Source of the DNA: Arenicola marina
Lineage: Eukaryota; Annelida; Polychaeta; Arenicolidae
DNA length: 64,000 nt
Direction: 5' to 3'
Assembly: GCA_964019135.1 (NCBI GenBank)
Contig: OZ025248.1
Coordinates: 50,151,670 to 50,215,669, forward strand
The translations under genes and the position numbers were made by a program. The notes beneath the pieces are model-generated. The model worked only from the letters and a program-made list of their open reading frames with translations, was not told where the DNA came from and searched no databases. Below, piece after piece: positions 1-11,300 of this stretch; position 1 is the stretch's first letter, and every line of letters starts with the position of its first letter.

Positions 1-761
1 GCATGTGTTAACACAACCGCTGGGTGCTTATCACCTTATCCCGCGGCATAATATCGCTTTCGGGTGCTTATCGCGCATGGTGACCATGCCTGCGGCGGGC
101 TACCTGGCTTGGTGCCAACAGTAATAATATTTCTCCCAACGCCTTATCGCCCGAACCGTCGTCAAAACAAACAAATCCCGTACTATCTCGCGTCCACAAC
201 TTCCCATTAGTAGCAAGAGAACGAACTCTGCCCGGGAACCTTGCCTATTTGAATTGATTTGATCTTTTTGATCTTTGATCGAATTTTACAGTATAGTTAA
301 GCGTATAGCATAGTATAGTAGTATAGTCTACACGTCAATTATATAGACCAACCAGGACGTCAGGCAGATTTTATCCACTGAAGGTAGTAGTAATACGTTA
401 AATGACGAACAACGGACGGGAAACAGCCCCTTTTTTAACTCAATCAATCCTTTTTTTTTACTCAATCAATGTATGAACTTGGGCTTTAGTTTTACTGGAC
501 TGATATTCGTTTATATCGTGCTTTAGCCGCAATTTGGGTATTCTGTACTGGATGCACAACAATTGTACAGGGTTTAAATATCCTTAACAACATATATGTC
601 CCGTTATTCCGTAGCTCCCGGTCTCAATTGATGTCAATATGATTATCGATATTATTTCTGCCCAATGTCTACCTTCTGCCTGCTACTATTTGACGTATAA
701 AACACAATACTTTCATTTCTTTCACTTATTACTACGAACGCTAGTAGTAATAGCGGGGCGG
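1..761. other. Intergenic, no gene recognised
   Basis: I see no convincing coding region. There is a short run of TATAG-rich simple sequence around 290-330 and T-rich tracts around 430-460. The right edge abuts the truncated end of the reverse-transcriptase fragment of the minus-strand LINE. Confidence 0.5.
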
Positions 762-1190
762 CTAGTAGGTTATAATATCTTGAATAAAGGATGTGGTCTG
801 GTGAATCGACCGTCCCACAACCCCACACGTCTGTGATTTATATATTCCCAGCACCGGTACTAGTCTTATAGTGAGGCATTTAGTAATCATTTTATAATCT
901 ACATTCAGGAGAGAAATAGGTCGCCAGTTTTTTAATAATTCTTTATCTCCCTTTTTGTAAATTAAGGTAGTAATGCTTCTTCTCTGGGAGGTGAAGAGCT
1001 CTCCCTCTTTAAACGCCCAGTTAAAAACCTTGACGATATCCCGCCCAATTAACGGCCAGAAATGTTTATAAAATTCTGCGGTGAGGCCATCAGATCCCGG
1101 GGACTTATTATTCTTAAAGTTTCTGATGGCCTCGGAGCATTCCGTAAATGTCAGAGCCCCTTCGCACGAGGCAGAGTCTAGGTTAGACAA
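762..1190 (-). pseudogene. LINE ORF2 fragment: reverse transcriptase N-terminal part
   Basis: The 142-residue minus-strand frame contains the signature NNKSPGSDGLTAEFYKHFW, followed by LIYKKGDKELLKNWRPISLL and a VDYKMITK block. These are the RT fingers and early palm motifs of non-LTR retrotransposons. The catalytic YxDD motif, the thumb and any C-terminal region are absent, so this is a broken remnant. It lies downstream, in transcription sense, of the endonuclease fragment. Confidence 0.85.
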
Positions 1191-1394
1191 TGAGACATTT
1201 AAATCATTTAGTAAAGTATCCTGCGACTAGCGGTCCGTAGGTTCTGCAGTATAGAGAGTAGAATAACAGTTTACTTCTTCCCGCAGAATGGCTTCGTCTG
1301 TTTGTTAACAGACGTTAAAATCACCAAGTATGATATATTCTGTCTTATCTTCATGATGTAAGAAATATTCGCTTCGTTTAACAATAAATAGCTT

Positions 1395-1754
1395 TCAGTC
1401 CATAGGGATATTAGGACTATAATTATTGATGATATTTATGTAAAGATCGTTATATTTAAAGAGAATACTCAAAACACGTCCTTCCCCGTCCCGCTTTAAG
1501 TCGCAATATTCCATATGCAAATTAGGGTCTACCCATGTACATACCCCTTTTTCCTTTCCCCCGGGTGAGTTACTATAGAAACGACTGCCTTTAGTGGCCC
1601 TAAAGATACGGGATAAGTCCCCTTGTGAGCTGGCGTGTGTCTCTTGTAAACATAAAATAGTAATCCTGTTCCTTTTAATAAAGGACAAGATCTTTTCTCT
1701 AACTTTCTCATGATCGTGCAGTAAACCATTTATATTTAAAGAAGCGACTTTCAT
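1395..1754 (-). pseudogene. LINE ORF2 fragment: APE-type endonuclease N-terminus
   Basis: This minus-strand frame begins MKVASLNINGL and carries LCLQETH. These are the Asn and Glu active-site blocks of apurinic-like endonucleases of LINEs, near residues 8 and 38. It ends at INNYSPN, another conserved block. The later catalytic Asp/His blocks are missing, so no active endonuclease is encoded. The Met start sits about 100 bases after the end of ORF1, as expected for the start of ORF2. Confidence 0.8.
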
Positions 1755-1851
1755 GGTGGTGGTGGGTGATTAAACTGGTCGCGGTTCAGGTCAAAGTCCG
1801 GTTCGTAGCGTAAAGTCGTCAGGGTGGGTAAGGGTTGCCCCTTGGCCTCAG

Positions 1852-3176
1852 TCAAACCCAGGGCGGGGGTTGTCCGTCTGTGGCGGACCTCCTCCTCCTG
1901 GCACCTGGTCTAGAGGGTCTCCTCAGCCGTTCTGGTTGGGTCCGAGGTGTCAGAGTCCTGTGGCAGGTCCTTCTCCGTCCCGAGGGGATCCTCGTCCAAT
2001 TCGTGTCTCTCGGTGGGGACTGCGTGGGGGGTTCCGGGGTTTCGGGGATTACCCTGTCTTTACCCTCTAGCCCTTCTCCCTCCCCCTCTCCGCTGGGCGC
2101 ATGGCTCCCCAAACCCCCCGCAGTATTGTTCTCTCGGGCCCCTATGGCTGAGTCCCGGGGAAGCGAGTCTCGCGTGAGTGGGGCCTGGGGGACCGGCTCT
2201 TGGAGGGGGATGGTTGGGGTTGGGGGGTTTTCAGGACTGGGCCCCTGCGTGGGCGGCTCGTAGGGGGGCAACCCCTGAGGGGGCGGTCCCTGGTGGGGGT
2301 GATTCTGGGCGGGTGGCTCCGCAGGGAGCAACTCCAGGCGGGTTATCAGTGGCCACCCGTCCGGGCCTACTCCGGTGGGCGTGTCTTCTGTGACCATCCC
2401 CGGGGATGGGGCCCGATCCTGGTCTGTGACCGGGAGCGTGGAGGGGGGTCCCTTGGCATCCTCCCCCCTTGCCTCCGAATCCCCGGACTCAGAGGCGGTG
2501 TCCTGGGGGTCTCCTGAGGCGCAGTCTCTTCTAACATACCCCTTCTCTCTACAGAGCCAACAGGTGGGGGACATCCCTCGGTATGACAGATAAACTACTA
2601 CCCTTACCCTGGACCGGGGGAGGGGGACGGCAATGCGCTCGGGGATGTCTTTACAAGGTTTGATCTTCATTGAGATCTCGCCTTTGTAGTAGGGCGTTTC
2701 CGGCCAGTTTCGTTGGGAGAAATTGGGGCTGAGTTCTCCAAGCTCGGCTAGGACGGAGAAGAGCGGGTCATTGTCTTCACGCATGGGCCATCCCCTGATG
2801 GTAACCCATATCCCGCCCTCGTTTGGCCTGCCCATAGAATTGACTGCTGGGGTAAGCACATAATGGCATCCCGCCGTGTTGAAACCTTGATTCTCTGCCG
2901 GGAGAAATCCTCAACGGCGCGGAAAACGAGAGCACAGCATCTGCCCGCTGGTAGGAAAGCGGTGACTATACCTCCTAAAGCCCCGTGTACCATCTTGGCT
3001 ACTTCCCGTGCCTGGACGTTGTCTGGGCCGGTAAATACCCAGTGACGGTTTCCAGCCCTCGGGTTGCTGACCTTGTGGCTGCCATGGCTCACTGGGGCCG
3101 GGTGGGGGAGGGAGGGTTTTGGGGTGCGGCGGGGTGGGTTAAGGGACATGGGGAGGGTGGGGGGACATGATTTCAT
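1852..3176 (-). pseudogene. LINE ORF1 (gag-like, zinc knuckle), frameshifted
   Basis: Two overlapping minus-strand frames (3176-2748 and 2859-1852) together make one gag-like protein. The first gives an RNA-binding-like segment ending near DAIMCLP; the second continues with GGIWVTIRGWPMRE, then MKIKPCKDIPERIAVPLP and a CCHC-like knuckle CWLCREKGYVRRDC. The His of the knuckle is Tyr (C-x2-C-x4-Y-x4-C), so zinc binding is doubtful. A long Pro-rich, low-complexity tail follows, in unusually GC-rich DNA. The frame change near 2855 marks a single-base indel. A second relative lies at 4697-5002. Confidence 0.75.
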
Positions 3177-4385
3177 GGGCCTAATATAGCTATGACCAGG
3201 TGTCCCCTTAGCTTATCATGGGATTACCGATCCACGTGGTTTTAGGGACATTGGCGGGGGGGAACACCGTCATGGGCCGAATCTAGCTATGAGCAGGGGT
3301 ACCCTGAGGTTAGCACGGGATTGTTGATCTATGAGGGTTAAAGGACATGGGGAGGGAGGGGGAGCATGCTGTCAGGACTAAATACAGGCATGACCAAGTG
3401 TCCCATTGGCTTAGCATTGGATCACTGATCCAGGTGGGTTAACGGATATGAAGGGGGGGGGGGGGGTGACATGTTGTCACGGGTTAACTACAGCCATGAC
3501 CAAGTGTCCCTTTACCTTAGCATTGGATCACTGATCCAGGTGGGTCAGGGGACATGGGCAGTGGGGGGGGGGGGGGCATGCTGTCACGGGTTAACTACAG
3601 CCATGACCAAGTGTCCCCTTACCTTAGCATTGGATCACTGATCCAGGTGGGTCAGGGGACATGGGCAGTATGGGGGGGGGGGGGGCATGCTGTCACGGGT
3701 TAAATACAGCCATGACCAAGTCTCCCCTTACCTTAGCATTGGATCACTGATCCAGGTGGGTCAGGGGACATGGGCAGTATGGGGGGGGGGGGGCATGCTG
3801 TCACGGGTTAAATACAGCCATGACCAAGTCTCCCCTTAGCTTATCATGGGATTACCGATGCACGTGGTTTTAGGGACCTTGGCAGGGGGGGACACATTGT
3901 CATGGGCCGAATATAGCTATGACCAGGTGTTCCCTTAGCTTAGCACGAGACTGCTGATCTATGAGGGTTAAGGGACATGGGGACAGTGGGGGGCCATGCT
4001 GTCACGGGCCTAATATAGCTATGACCAGGGCCCGTAAGTTCGAAACGGCCGGGGCCAAATATTTCGCCCCGCTCCATGCTAATGTCCTATTCTAGGGCGA
4101 AATAATTTGCTCCGGCAGTTTCGAACTAACGGGCCCGTGGTTTTAGGGACATTGGCAGGGGGGGGGGGACACATTGTCATAAGCCCAATATAGCTATGAG
4201 CAGGGGTCCCCTTAGGTTAGTACGGGATTGCTGATCTATGAGGGTTAAGGGGCATGGGGACGGTGGGGGGACATGCTGTCACGGGCTACATGCAGCCATG
4301 ACCAAGTGTCTCCTTACCTTGGCATTGGATCACTGATCCAGGTGGGTCAAGGGACATGGGGAGGGGTGGAGATATGCTATAGAAC
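3100..4385 (-). repeat. Tandem array (unit about 105 bp) upstream of LINE ORF1
   Basis: About eleven units of roughly 100-107 bp recur, each with an ACATG/TGTCA block, an AGCCATGACC block, a GGATCACTGATCC palindrome and a run of 7-15 G. Unit starts fall near 3166, 3269, 3365, 3471, 3577, 3685, 3793, 3894, 3993, 4172, 4272 and 4373. On the minus strand the array lies directly 5' of ORF1 and its last unit overlaps the ORF1 start. This is the position of promoter monomers in some LINE 5' UTRs. A palindromic insertion interrupts it at 4027-4137. Confidence 0.8.
4027..4137. mobile_element. Palindromic MITE-like insertion inside the array
   Basis: Two arms of about 43 bp face each other. Both outer ends read GGGCCCG and continue through GTTCGAAAC to TTTCGCCC, with roughly 85% identity. 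The loop is about 25 bp. The element interrupts one monomer of the array, so it is younger than that array. Confidence 0.75.
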
Positions 4386-4696
4386 CCCCTGACTAACCGA
4401 GGCACAGGTGTCTTTTATTGTAGCGTGAAAAATATATATGTACAGAGTAGCACTAGTGAATGGTGACATAAACACCGTCCGACTGAGCCGACTGACTATA
4501 CGTTACACATGATCATGTTGGGGGTTTTCTACTACTATAAAGTTAATCGTATCTTAATGCTTTATTCGTTAGTTAAACTGAGAAACACAAGTCATTACTA
4601 AGACCTAAAACTGTCGTCATCGGATCACGCGATCATAAGCAAGATCGTAATCGGGGTCAAAAGTAAAGAGAGTTCATGGTCGTCGCCGTCTCGGCC
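4386..4696. other. Spacer, nothing recognised
   Basis: AT-rich spacer between the first LINE array and the second ORF1 fragment. I see no motif, repeat or open frame of note. Confidence 0.4.
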
Positions 4697-5002
4697 TCAA
4701 AGTCCTGTGCGAGCGCGCGTCGACCGACTCCAGCAAGCCTGGAGAGATTGACTTAGTAGGTGCAGGTAAACCATCTGCCGCACCTTCCTGCCGGGGATGG
4801 CCACCGACAGGCGCTCCGGCATGGTGGTGTCGGGCCGCATCCTTGTCACCAGTTCGCCGTTGGTCCAGTGGGTGCGCGGCCACGTCTTTGCGGTAAAGCC
4901 GCGTCCGGGCTCACGCAACTGAGCCATGGCCGCCTTGAGTAGCTCGAGCGGCTCTCGCAACGGCCATCCCCTGGAATTGTACCGTGCCGAAAGTGTTTTC
5001 AT
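4697..5002 (-). pseudogene. Second LINE ORF1 fragment, related to that at 1.9-3.2 kb
   Basis: This 101-residue minus-strand frame contains NSRGWPLRE, TWPRTHWTNGELVTRM, MPERLSVAIPGRKVR and VYL in the same order and spacing as the first ORF1 (RGWPMRE, NWPETPYYKGEISMK, IPERIAVPLPRSRVR, VYL). It is thus a distant relative. It breaks off where the zinc knuckle would follow (a Cys remains in QACWS). The Met at 5002 lies inside the first unit of the tandem array immediately upstream. Only the middle part of ORF1 remains. Confidence 0.65.
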
Positions 5003-5599
5003 GCTTTTAGCCGTAGTATGGCCGTCCAGGGGGACAATTTCAGACTGGGGTAACCTCAGACCGCTACCAGCCGTGCTGGAATTGTAACCGTGCCGAAAAA
5101 AATTTCATGCTTTTAGCCGTAGTATGGCCGCGCAGGTAGACAATTCAGACTGGGGTAATCTCAGACCGCTACCAGCCGTGCTGGAATTGTAACCGTGCCG
5201 AAAATGTGTTCATGCTTTTAGCCGTAGTATGGCCGCGCAGGTAGACAATTCAGACTGGGGTAATCTCAGACCGCTACCAGCCCTGCTGGAATTGTAACCG
5301 TGCCGAAAATGTGTTCATGCTTTTAGCCGTAGTATGGCCGCGCAGGTAGACAATTCAGACTGGAGTAATCTCGGACCGCTACCAGCCGTGCTGGAATTGT
5401 AACCGTGCCGAAAATCTTTTCATGCTTTTAGCCGTAGAGGGGCCGCACAGGCGGACGATTTCAGACTGGGGTAATCTCGGACCGCTACCAGCCGTGCTGG
5501 AATTGTAACCGTACCGAAAATCTTTTCATGCTTTTAGCCGTAGAGGGGCCGCACAGGTGGACAATTTCAGACTGGGGTAATCTCGGACCGCTACCAGTT
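4971..5599 (-). repeat. Tandem array (unit about 105 bp) upstream of second ORF1
   Basis: Six near-identical units start near 4972, 5077, 5182, 5287, 5391 and 5497. Each has CTGGAATTGTAACCGTGCCG, a GCTTTTAGCCGTAG block and CAGACTGGGGTAATCTC. The sequence is unrelated to the 3.1-4.4 kb array but has almost the same unit length and the same place relative to ORF1. The last unit runs into the ORF1 fragment. Confidence 0.85.
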
Positions 5600-5909
5600 C
5601 GTTGAAAATCTGCCTTGCTTCATGTAACAATAGACTTCAATTGTTAATTTAGATGTTAAATGCTCGTCGTATAAGTAAGAAAGATAGACGTAGCTGATTT
5701 AACGTATCTATATCACATACCCGTGTATAGCATTTTTCCCGAACGCGAAATCCTAATATTATTACACTTTTTGTTTATATAAACCGTACTTTTCAGAAAC
5801 ATAAAGCGCCTCATAGATCTCAATAGATTATTCGAAATAAATGCCCAGTAGATTTAAATAAAATGCCAGTCGAAATAAGGTTGTTTTTATCAAAAAAATG
5901 TAGTAATTC

Positions 5910-5985
5910 CACAGGCGCCGTAAATCAGCGGGGGTACCCCTAAGGGGGGGGAGGATACCCCCCTCCGCTGATTTAGGCACCTGTG
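5910..5985. repeat. Near-perfect palindrome / hairpin
   Basis: The left arm CACAGGCGCCGTAAATCAGC is mirrored by GCTGATTTAGGCACCTGTG on the right, with C- and G-rich inner arms and a short loop. It looks like a very small foldback or MITE remnant. Confidence 0.75.
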
Positions 5986-7670
5986 ATTTGTTCATATTTA
6001 TGTATAGTGTAATATGTACCATATGACCGTATGACTAGTACTCCAATAAACTTCTTTTTATATTACTATATCATAATAAATAGAATTTCCACGCTTTTTG
6101 GGACTATAGGCATGATCAGAATAACTCCATTAATTGAAATTTGGTACATTAATATTTATTGACCTGGTATGTCAATCTAGGTCAAGTGTCTGTAAATCTA
6201 CCAGATCTATTTTGTGTTATCAAATTCTTTTACTTGTTGGACTCAAAAGTTAAATGAAAATTGCAATTTTCCATTCAAACGTTTTCCAAACTTTTTGACA
6301 TATCAGTGCATGAAATACATACCAGTTGCGAGTTGTGAAATCAGCACATAGCTAAGCTGAATATTTAAAATTAATATGATATTTTATTAATACATGTGAC
6401 CTTCAGTCCATGGTACAAACATGTAAAGTTGAATCATAAAAAGAAACAGGCAATAAATATGGCAATATTAATCCAATATACTGGCAGCTTTCATTTCACA
6501 TTTAAGATAAAATGGACAAAGATTCATGCATGATTGAAATTAGAGATAATTGATATTCTGGTCTGTGCTGATAGAATTCAACCTTCTGAACATGAAATTC
6601 AAATGTTTTGTTTTTTCATTTTTTACTACTACCGGTATGACATATATATGCTAACATACCTCTATATAACCAATATGGTTAGTGCCTCTGGTCAAAGCCT
6701 AATAAGGGACTTAGTGTCGAGAATTATAAATAATGAATTTGGGCTAAATAAAATTAAGTACCGGTAAGTTCAACATAGAATGGCAAATTCCTCTAAATAA
6801 ATATGAAAATACTAGCACAGCGCTATAAATATTGACGGCTCTCAAAATTTTATTTGCCATAGACAATTAGATACCTACAAAAGACTACAATTTATTGTAA
6901 TCAATATAGTACTATCTTATGAGATTATAGAGAAAGATAACACACAGTACTTTACATGGTAAATAGCCTAGTTCTGAAATAACTAATTCTGAGAAAAAAA
7001 TATTTAAAGGCTTACTGGAACTTACATTAAGACTTATAACTTGATGTTCTCAACTTCTGAGACAGAAACAACCTAAATCACATGTTTTTACGCCCCACTT
7101 GTATAGCTATTCATTCATTTATATTACCTGTGTAGTAATCTAAACTGAAATTCTTGTAATCAAACACATCTTGTAACATTACATAAATAACTGAAGGAAG
7201 ATAAATATTCAGCTTCTGTTAACTGAGCATGCATATCTCTCTCCCAGACTCTAAAAGGTATTATTGGTGTTGTTACGATTCTTTGGATAGAGGTCTAGGT
7301 CTTTCATTTTTTTTTTTTTTTTTTTTTCCCCCCCCACCACCCTGACGAAATCGTCACCTTCCGCCCCTTTGGCGAAATCTTGGAGCCACATTTGTGGTTA
7401 GATAAACGATAGTTTGGTCAATTAAGGCCTAGCAGACGACAGGGTGGTACCAACAGTCAACAAATGGAGCAGACAGATAAAACCTTCCCAGCATGGCCGC
7501 TAGATGGCGCCACTGCAGATAAGATTTGCGATGTTTTAATGGGTTTTTTGTCCAAGAAGGCAAAGAACACATTTCGGTATAATGTTACCAAAGAAAATCA
7601 CATATAAAACCAATAAATATATTACTTATACCGGTATTGCACGCAGGTAACGCCAGACAGCGGGACTGCC

Positions 7671-8128
7671 TTAAGGTTACACACCAATAGAAACCATCCC
7701 CAAATTTTCAACCCCATGCTAGAAAAAAATCGGTAACCATGTTTGACTATATGGGCCATAGGAAATTATAGAGAAAGTATCCAACTTTATTTTAACAACA
7801 AACACAACATAGGTTCACGTGCGATATTTTTAGCTACAGCCCATAGTATGACACCCCCCCTAGCGCGACCCGCCGAAAATTAAACACCCAGCGAATCAGC
7901 ATGTAATGAGGTCGACCGAACCACGCACCCGTAACGTCCGCAAACATGATTAAATACGCCACAGATTAATGCCACAGGCAGTAATCTGGCCAAACATTAG
8001 TAAAAGAAACAATATATACAAAGAAAGAAGTAACCAGTAACCATATAACCCTGATATACGATCATATTTTAGGCACTACTTGACACCATATACTTTTCTA
8101 CGCACGACCTATTGGTGTGTAACCTTAA
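7671..8128. mobile_element. MITE with TTAA target site and 15-bp TIRs
   Basis: Both ends read TTAAGGTTACACACCAATA inward: a TTAA followed by a 15-bp terminal inverted repeat. The interior has no coding capacity. A TTAA duplication is typical of piggyBac- or Kolobok-type elements; that assignment is inferred. A related end lies at 31822-31840. The element ends 180 bp before the ATP6V1E start codon. Confidence 0.75.
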
Positions 8129-8309
8129 CCGAACGGTGAGAGTGAAGTAACGAGTCACATGATCATCATTTGGCTCCTGTCAGTTGTCTCCATCTTGTTA
8201 GCGCAACCCTTGTAAATGTAAATTACATATAGGTCTAGGCCCACAGTGAAGTCTATACGCAACTACCCTTTTCAGTTTTAAAGATAAGCTACCGAAACAC
8301 AAAAGAACC

Positions 8310-11300
8310 ATGGCTCTCAGCGACGCAGACGTCCAAAAACAGGTAGCTTACTTTACCCTGGCACTGCGTTGTGGCACTTGTCTTTGCAGCCTCCCTGCCG
8401 TGGCCCTGGCCTTGGCGTACAAGCCCGTTTCTCTGCACATGCGGGCTTGCCCAAGCTGGGGCCAGTAGAGGCCAGTCTCTACGTGACATGTTTTGTCCCA
8501 GGTTACAGATATGTACCATGCGATGTGCCTGCTTTTAAAATCCTTCAGTTCCGGACCAATATTCTGAAAATATATCCACAAATTCTGGGCTAAAAATATA
8601 CTCTGATACCTAAGCTTCATATTTATCACAAAACCCACATGCATATGAATTAACAAAGTATTGCATTACTATCAAGTCCGTTGAAATGAGACTTTTTTGT
8701 TGTTTATTGCGCCATTTCATATTTGGTCATTTTTCACCAGCGGCTTTCGCTTATTATATGTCAATGGCTGGGTGTATGAAGTGCCACTAAGTGAATGGTG
8801 TAGTTTTAATGACATGTACGCATGCACAGTTTCTCCACTGGGTGGGCAAAGTGGCAGACTAAACTGAGTTGTCTGCTGCTTCGAAAAAATCAACAGAGGA
8901 TATCGTCGTAATCATGGAGACTTCAACCAAAATAATAAGATAAGTTGTAAGATACTTCTAAAAACTATTGCCGTACCCCGAAAAGTTCTCGCCACCAGCA
9001 CCGCTTCTCGCCACACATTTTTGTAAAATGCCGTACAGGATTTGATAGACTGGACATATGGCATTATTTCCCAACAACGTCACATGGGGCTACTCCCACC
9101 CCCAACCAGCCCATGCTTAATCCAACCTCCTCCCCCTGCCACCTCCTGCCTGGGCTTCACCAACCAGCTAGCCATGTCAGCGTAGCTGGTAATCTTCCAC
9201 CCCACGCAGACACCTAGTATCCCGGCTGGCAGCCACAGGAATGAGATTTCTGTAAGGCTGCAACAGGCGATATGGGTCATTTAAATAATAACCCTCGACA
9301 GGCTGTGGTCATATCTCGGTCAAATGGATATTAAGATCATATTGATTATATATATATGTACCTGCCCCCATCTTTGCGACAGAAACCCCTCTATGTATTT
9401 TCCGAAGTATTCTGAAGTATTCAGTGGAATTCAGCAGCTATTCTGCATTATATTATTAGCCAAAATTCTGGGAGTGGAACAACAGTTGGGAGAGAGGAAC
9501 ATATCAGATATATATTTAGAATATAGAATGTGAAATCAAGTTAAAGCAAATGGAGCACCTAGTAGTCTATATGCTTCCAAAAATATCTTAATTGATATAT
9601 TTTTTATTGAGATATGAAAGATGAAGTATATTTATTATGTATTTGGGACTTGGATATATATGCTGCAGTGTAAATCACACATAAACAAATATATATGTGT
9701 AAGATTACAACATGAACAACCTTTTTTTTAAATAAGGTCCTGCTCTGATCTATATTTGCGATTTGGGTAAAGCCAGTCCCGTAAATTATAAATCAAATGC
9801 TGGGTCTAGCAGTACACTAGACACAAGAAGAAACAATCATTGGCCTCACATACATTTTGGTAGCAGAATGTAAATTACAAATTCTGCATCATGTCAAACT
9901 GCATGCCATGGATGTTTCATGGTTGTATTTCATATGGTCTGATTTTACAATCTTAGTGGCATGGTTGCATTAAAATCTTTGGAAGCAGTGGAATTTTTAA
10001 GTCAATTTGAGACTTTAAGTTTGATTAGTATTCAAGACTAAAACTCACCAAGCAGTAGGGAAGGGGGGCTTAATATTTGAAACTGTCACTGACCAGGCTG
10101 CGGCTCTGGGTAATAGTGGAGTATCCACATGTCAGCGATAGTGTAGGGGAGGAGAAAAAGGAAGTTTCTGATATCCATGATCATCATGCTGGAAATCTGG
10201 GAAATTTTGTATCGACTATTTTATTGGATTATGATTATTTTTACCATTCTTGGTTCATTGTGAAAACCCCTTGGAGCTACAGCAGTCAGTCAGAATCCAG
10301 TCTTGGATGGATGATTTGGGAATTTGTCAAGTTTCGCTACTTTGGTAGTCAGCTGGCCTTTACCCCAGACTGGTACCGGTACATAAGCTTTAATCTGTTA
10401 AATGTCCCATAATTATTTTGTCATTAGCTGATGTGGTTGGTGGATGGTTTTGACTAGTAGGGCTGTAGTCCTTGGATTATTTTATCTTGTTTGCATTTGG
10501 GATAGATGGGAGAGGATGGTGGCCGAGATTGAAGTGACACATTTTGATGGGTGTGATTTTAAATGTTAACCTGCTGGATCAACTGTAATTTCATAATCCA
10601 AGACTGTGGATACACCCTGTTTTTATTCCCGCAAGAGGAAGGCAGGGGGGGCACTATTATACACATCAGGTGGTGGGATTCCATGGAAGCTGAGAGAGCA
10701 GACATTTCTTGTGAATATTTTTTAGAAAAAAACATCTTCAGATGGCCAGAAGTGAGCAATGCATCTGTTTCAGTTATGACGAGCAGACAATTTCCTGTAT
10801 ATTTATTTCTATATCTTGGTGGTAGGTTGTTGGGAGGCCTGAACATGACAAATTGACTTCCAAGTAGGTAATTGTGCTATCTTTTCCACATGTTTATTTT
10901 TAGATCAAACATATGATGGCCTTCATAGACCAGGAGGCCAATGAAAAGGCAGAAGAGATTGATGCCAAGGTAACATTCAAATTAAGATACATGATGTACC
11001 AGTATGTGTATATCATGATCGCAACATTGAACATGTTTTTTGTAGTTTTTACACTTCATCCATATGCCTGGTGTAACCCAGTATTACTGGTACTAGTAAT
11101 GTCACTTTATACTTGTGCCATACTACCAGTGCAAGTAATCTGTACTAAAAGGCCAAAGTGGCTGATCAATTGTTAATAGTTCTTACTTACTTCTGATATT
11201 AAACACTATTGAATTCCTATAGTACGTTTTTATTTCAGGCTGAAGAGGAATTTAACATCGAGAAAGGACGCCTTGTTCAACAACAAAGAGTGAAAATTAT

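Larger units (their letters stand above)
762..4385 (-). mobile_element. Degenerate LINE-type retrotransposon, minus strand
   Basis: Reading from right to left there is a tandem array (4385 to about 3100), a gag-like ORF1 (3176 to 1852), an APE-type endonuclease start (1754 to 1395) and a reverse-transcriptase fragment (1190 to 762). This order is that of a two-ORF LINE; the style of the endonuclease and RT blocks recalls the L1/Tx1 group (family assignment by recall). The copy is dead: ORF1 is frameshifted near 2855, only about 200 bases lie between the endonuclease N-terminal part and the RT block, and the RT ends before its catalytic YxDD region. An internal deletion and a 3' truncation are therefore inferred. 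Confidence 0.75.
5600..8309. other. Intergenic region upstream of ATP6V1E
   Basis: Mostly AT-rich noncoding DNA. It contains a palindrome (5910-5985), a homopolymer T/C tract (about 7307-7337) and a TTAA-bounded MITE (7671-8128). No gene was recognised. The last 180 bases should hold the ATP6V1E promoter and 5' UTR; I see no clear TATA box. Confidence 0.5.

Noticed and set aside
10077..10412. 111-codon plus-strand frame in ATP6V1E intron 1
   Set aside because: No family resemblance, lies inside an intron of a complete gene, and is of a length expected by chance in this much sequence.
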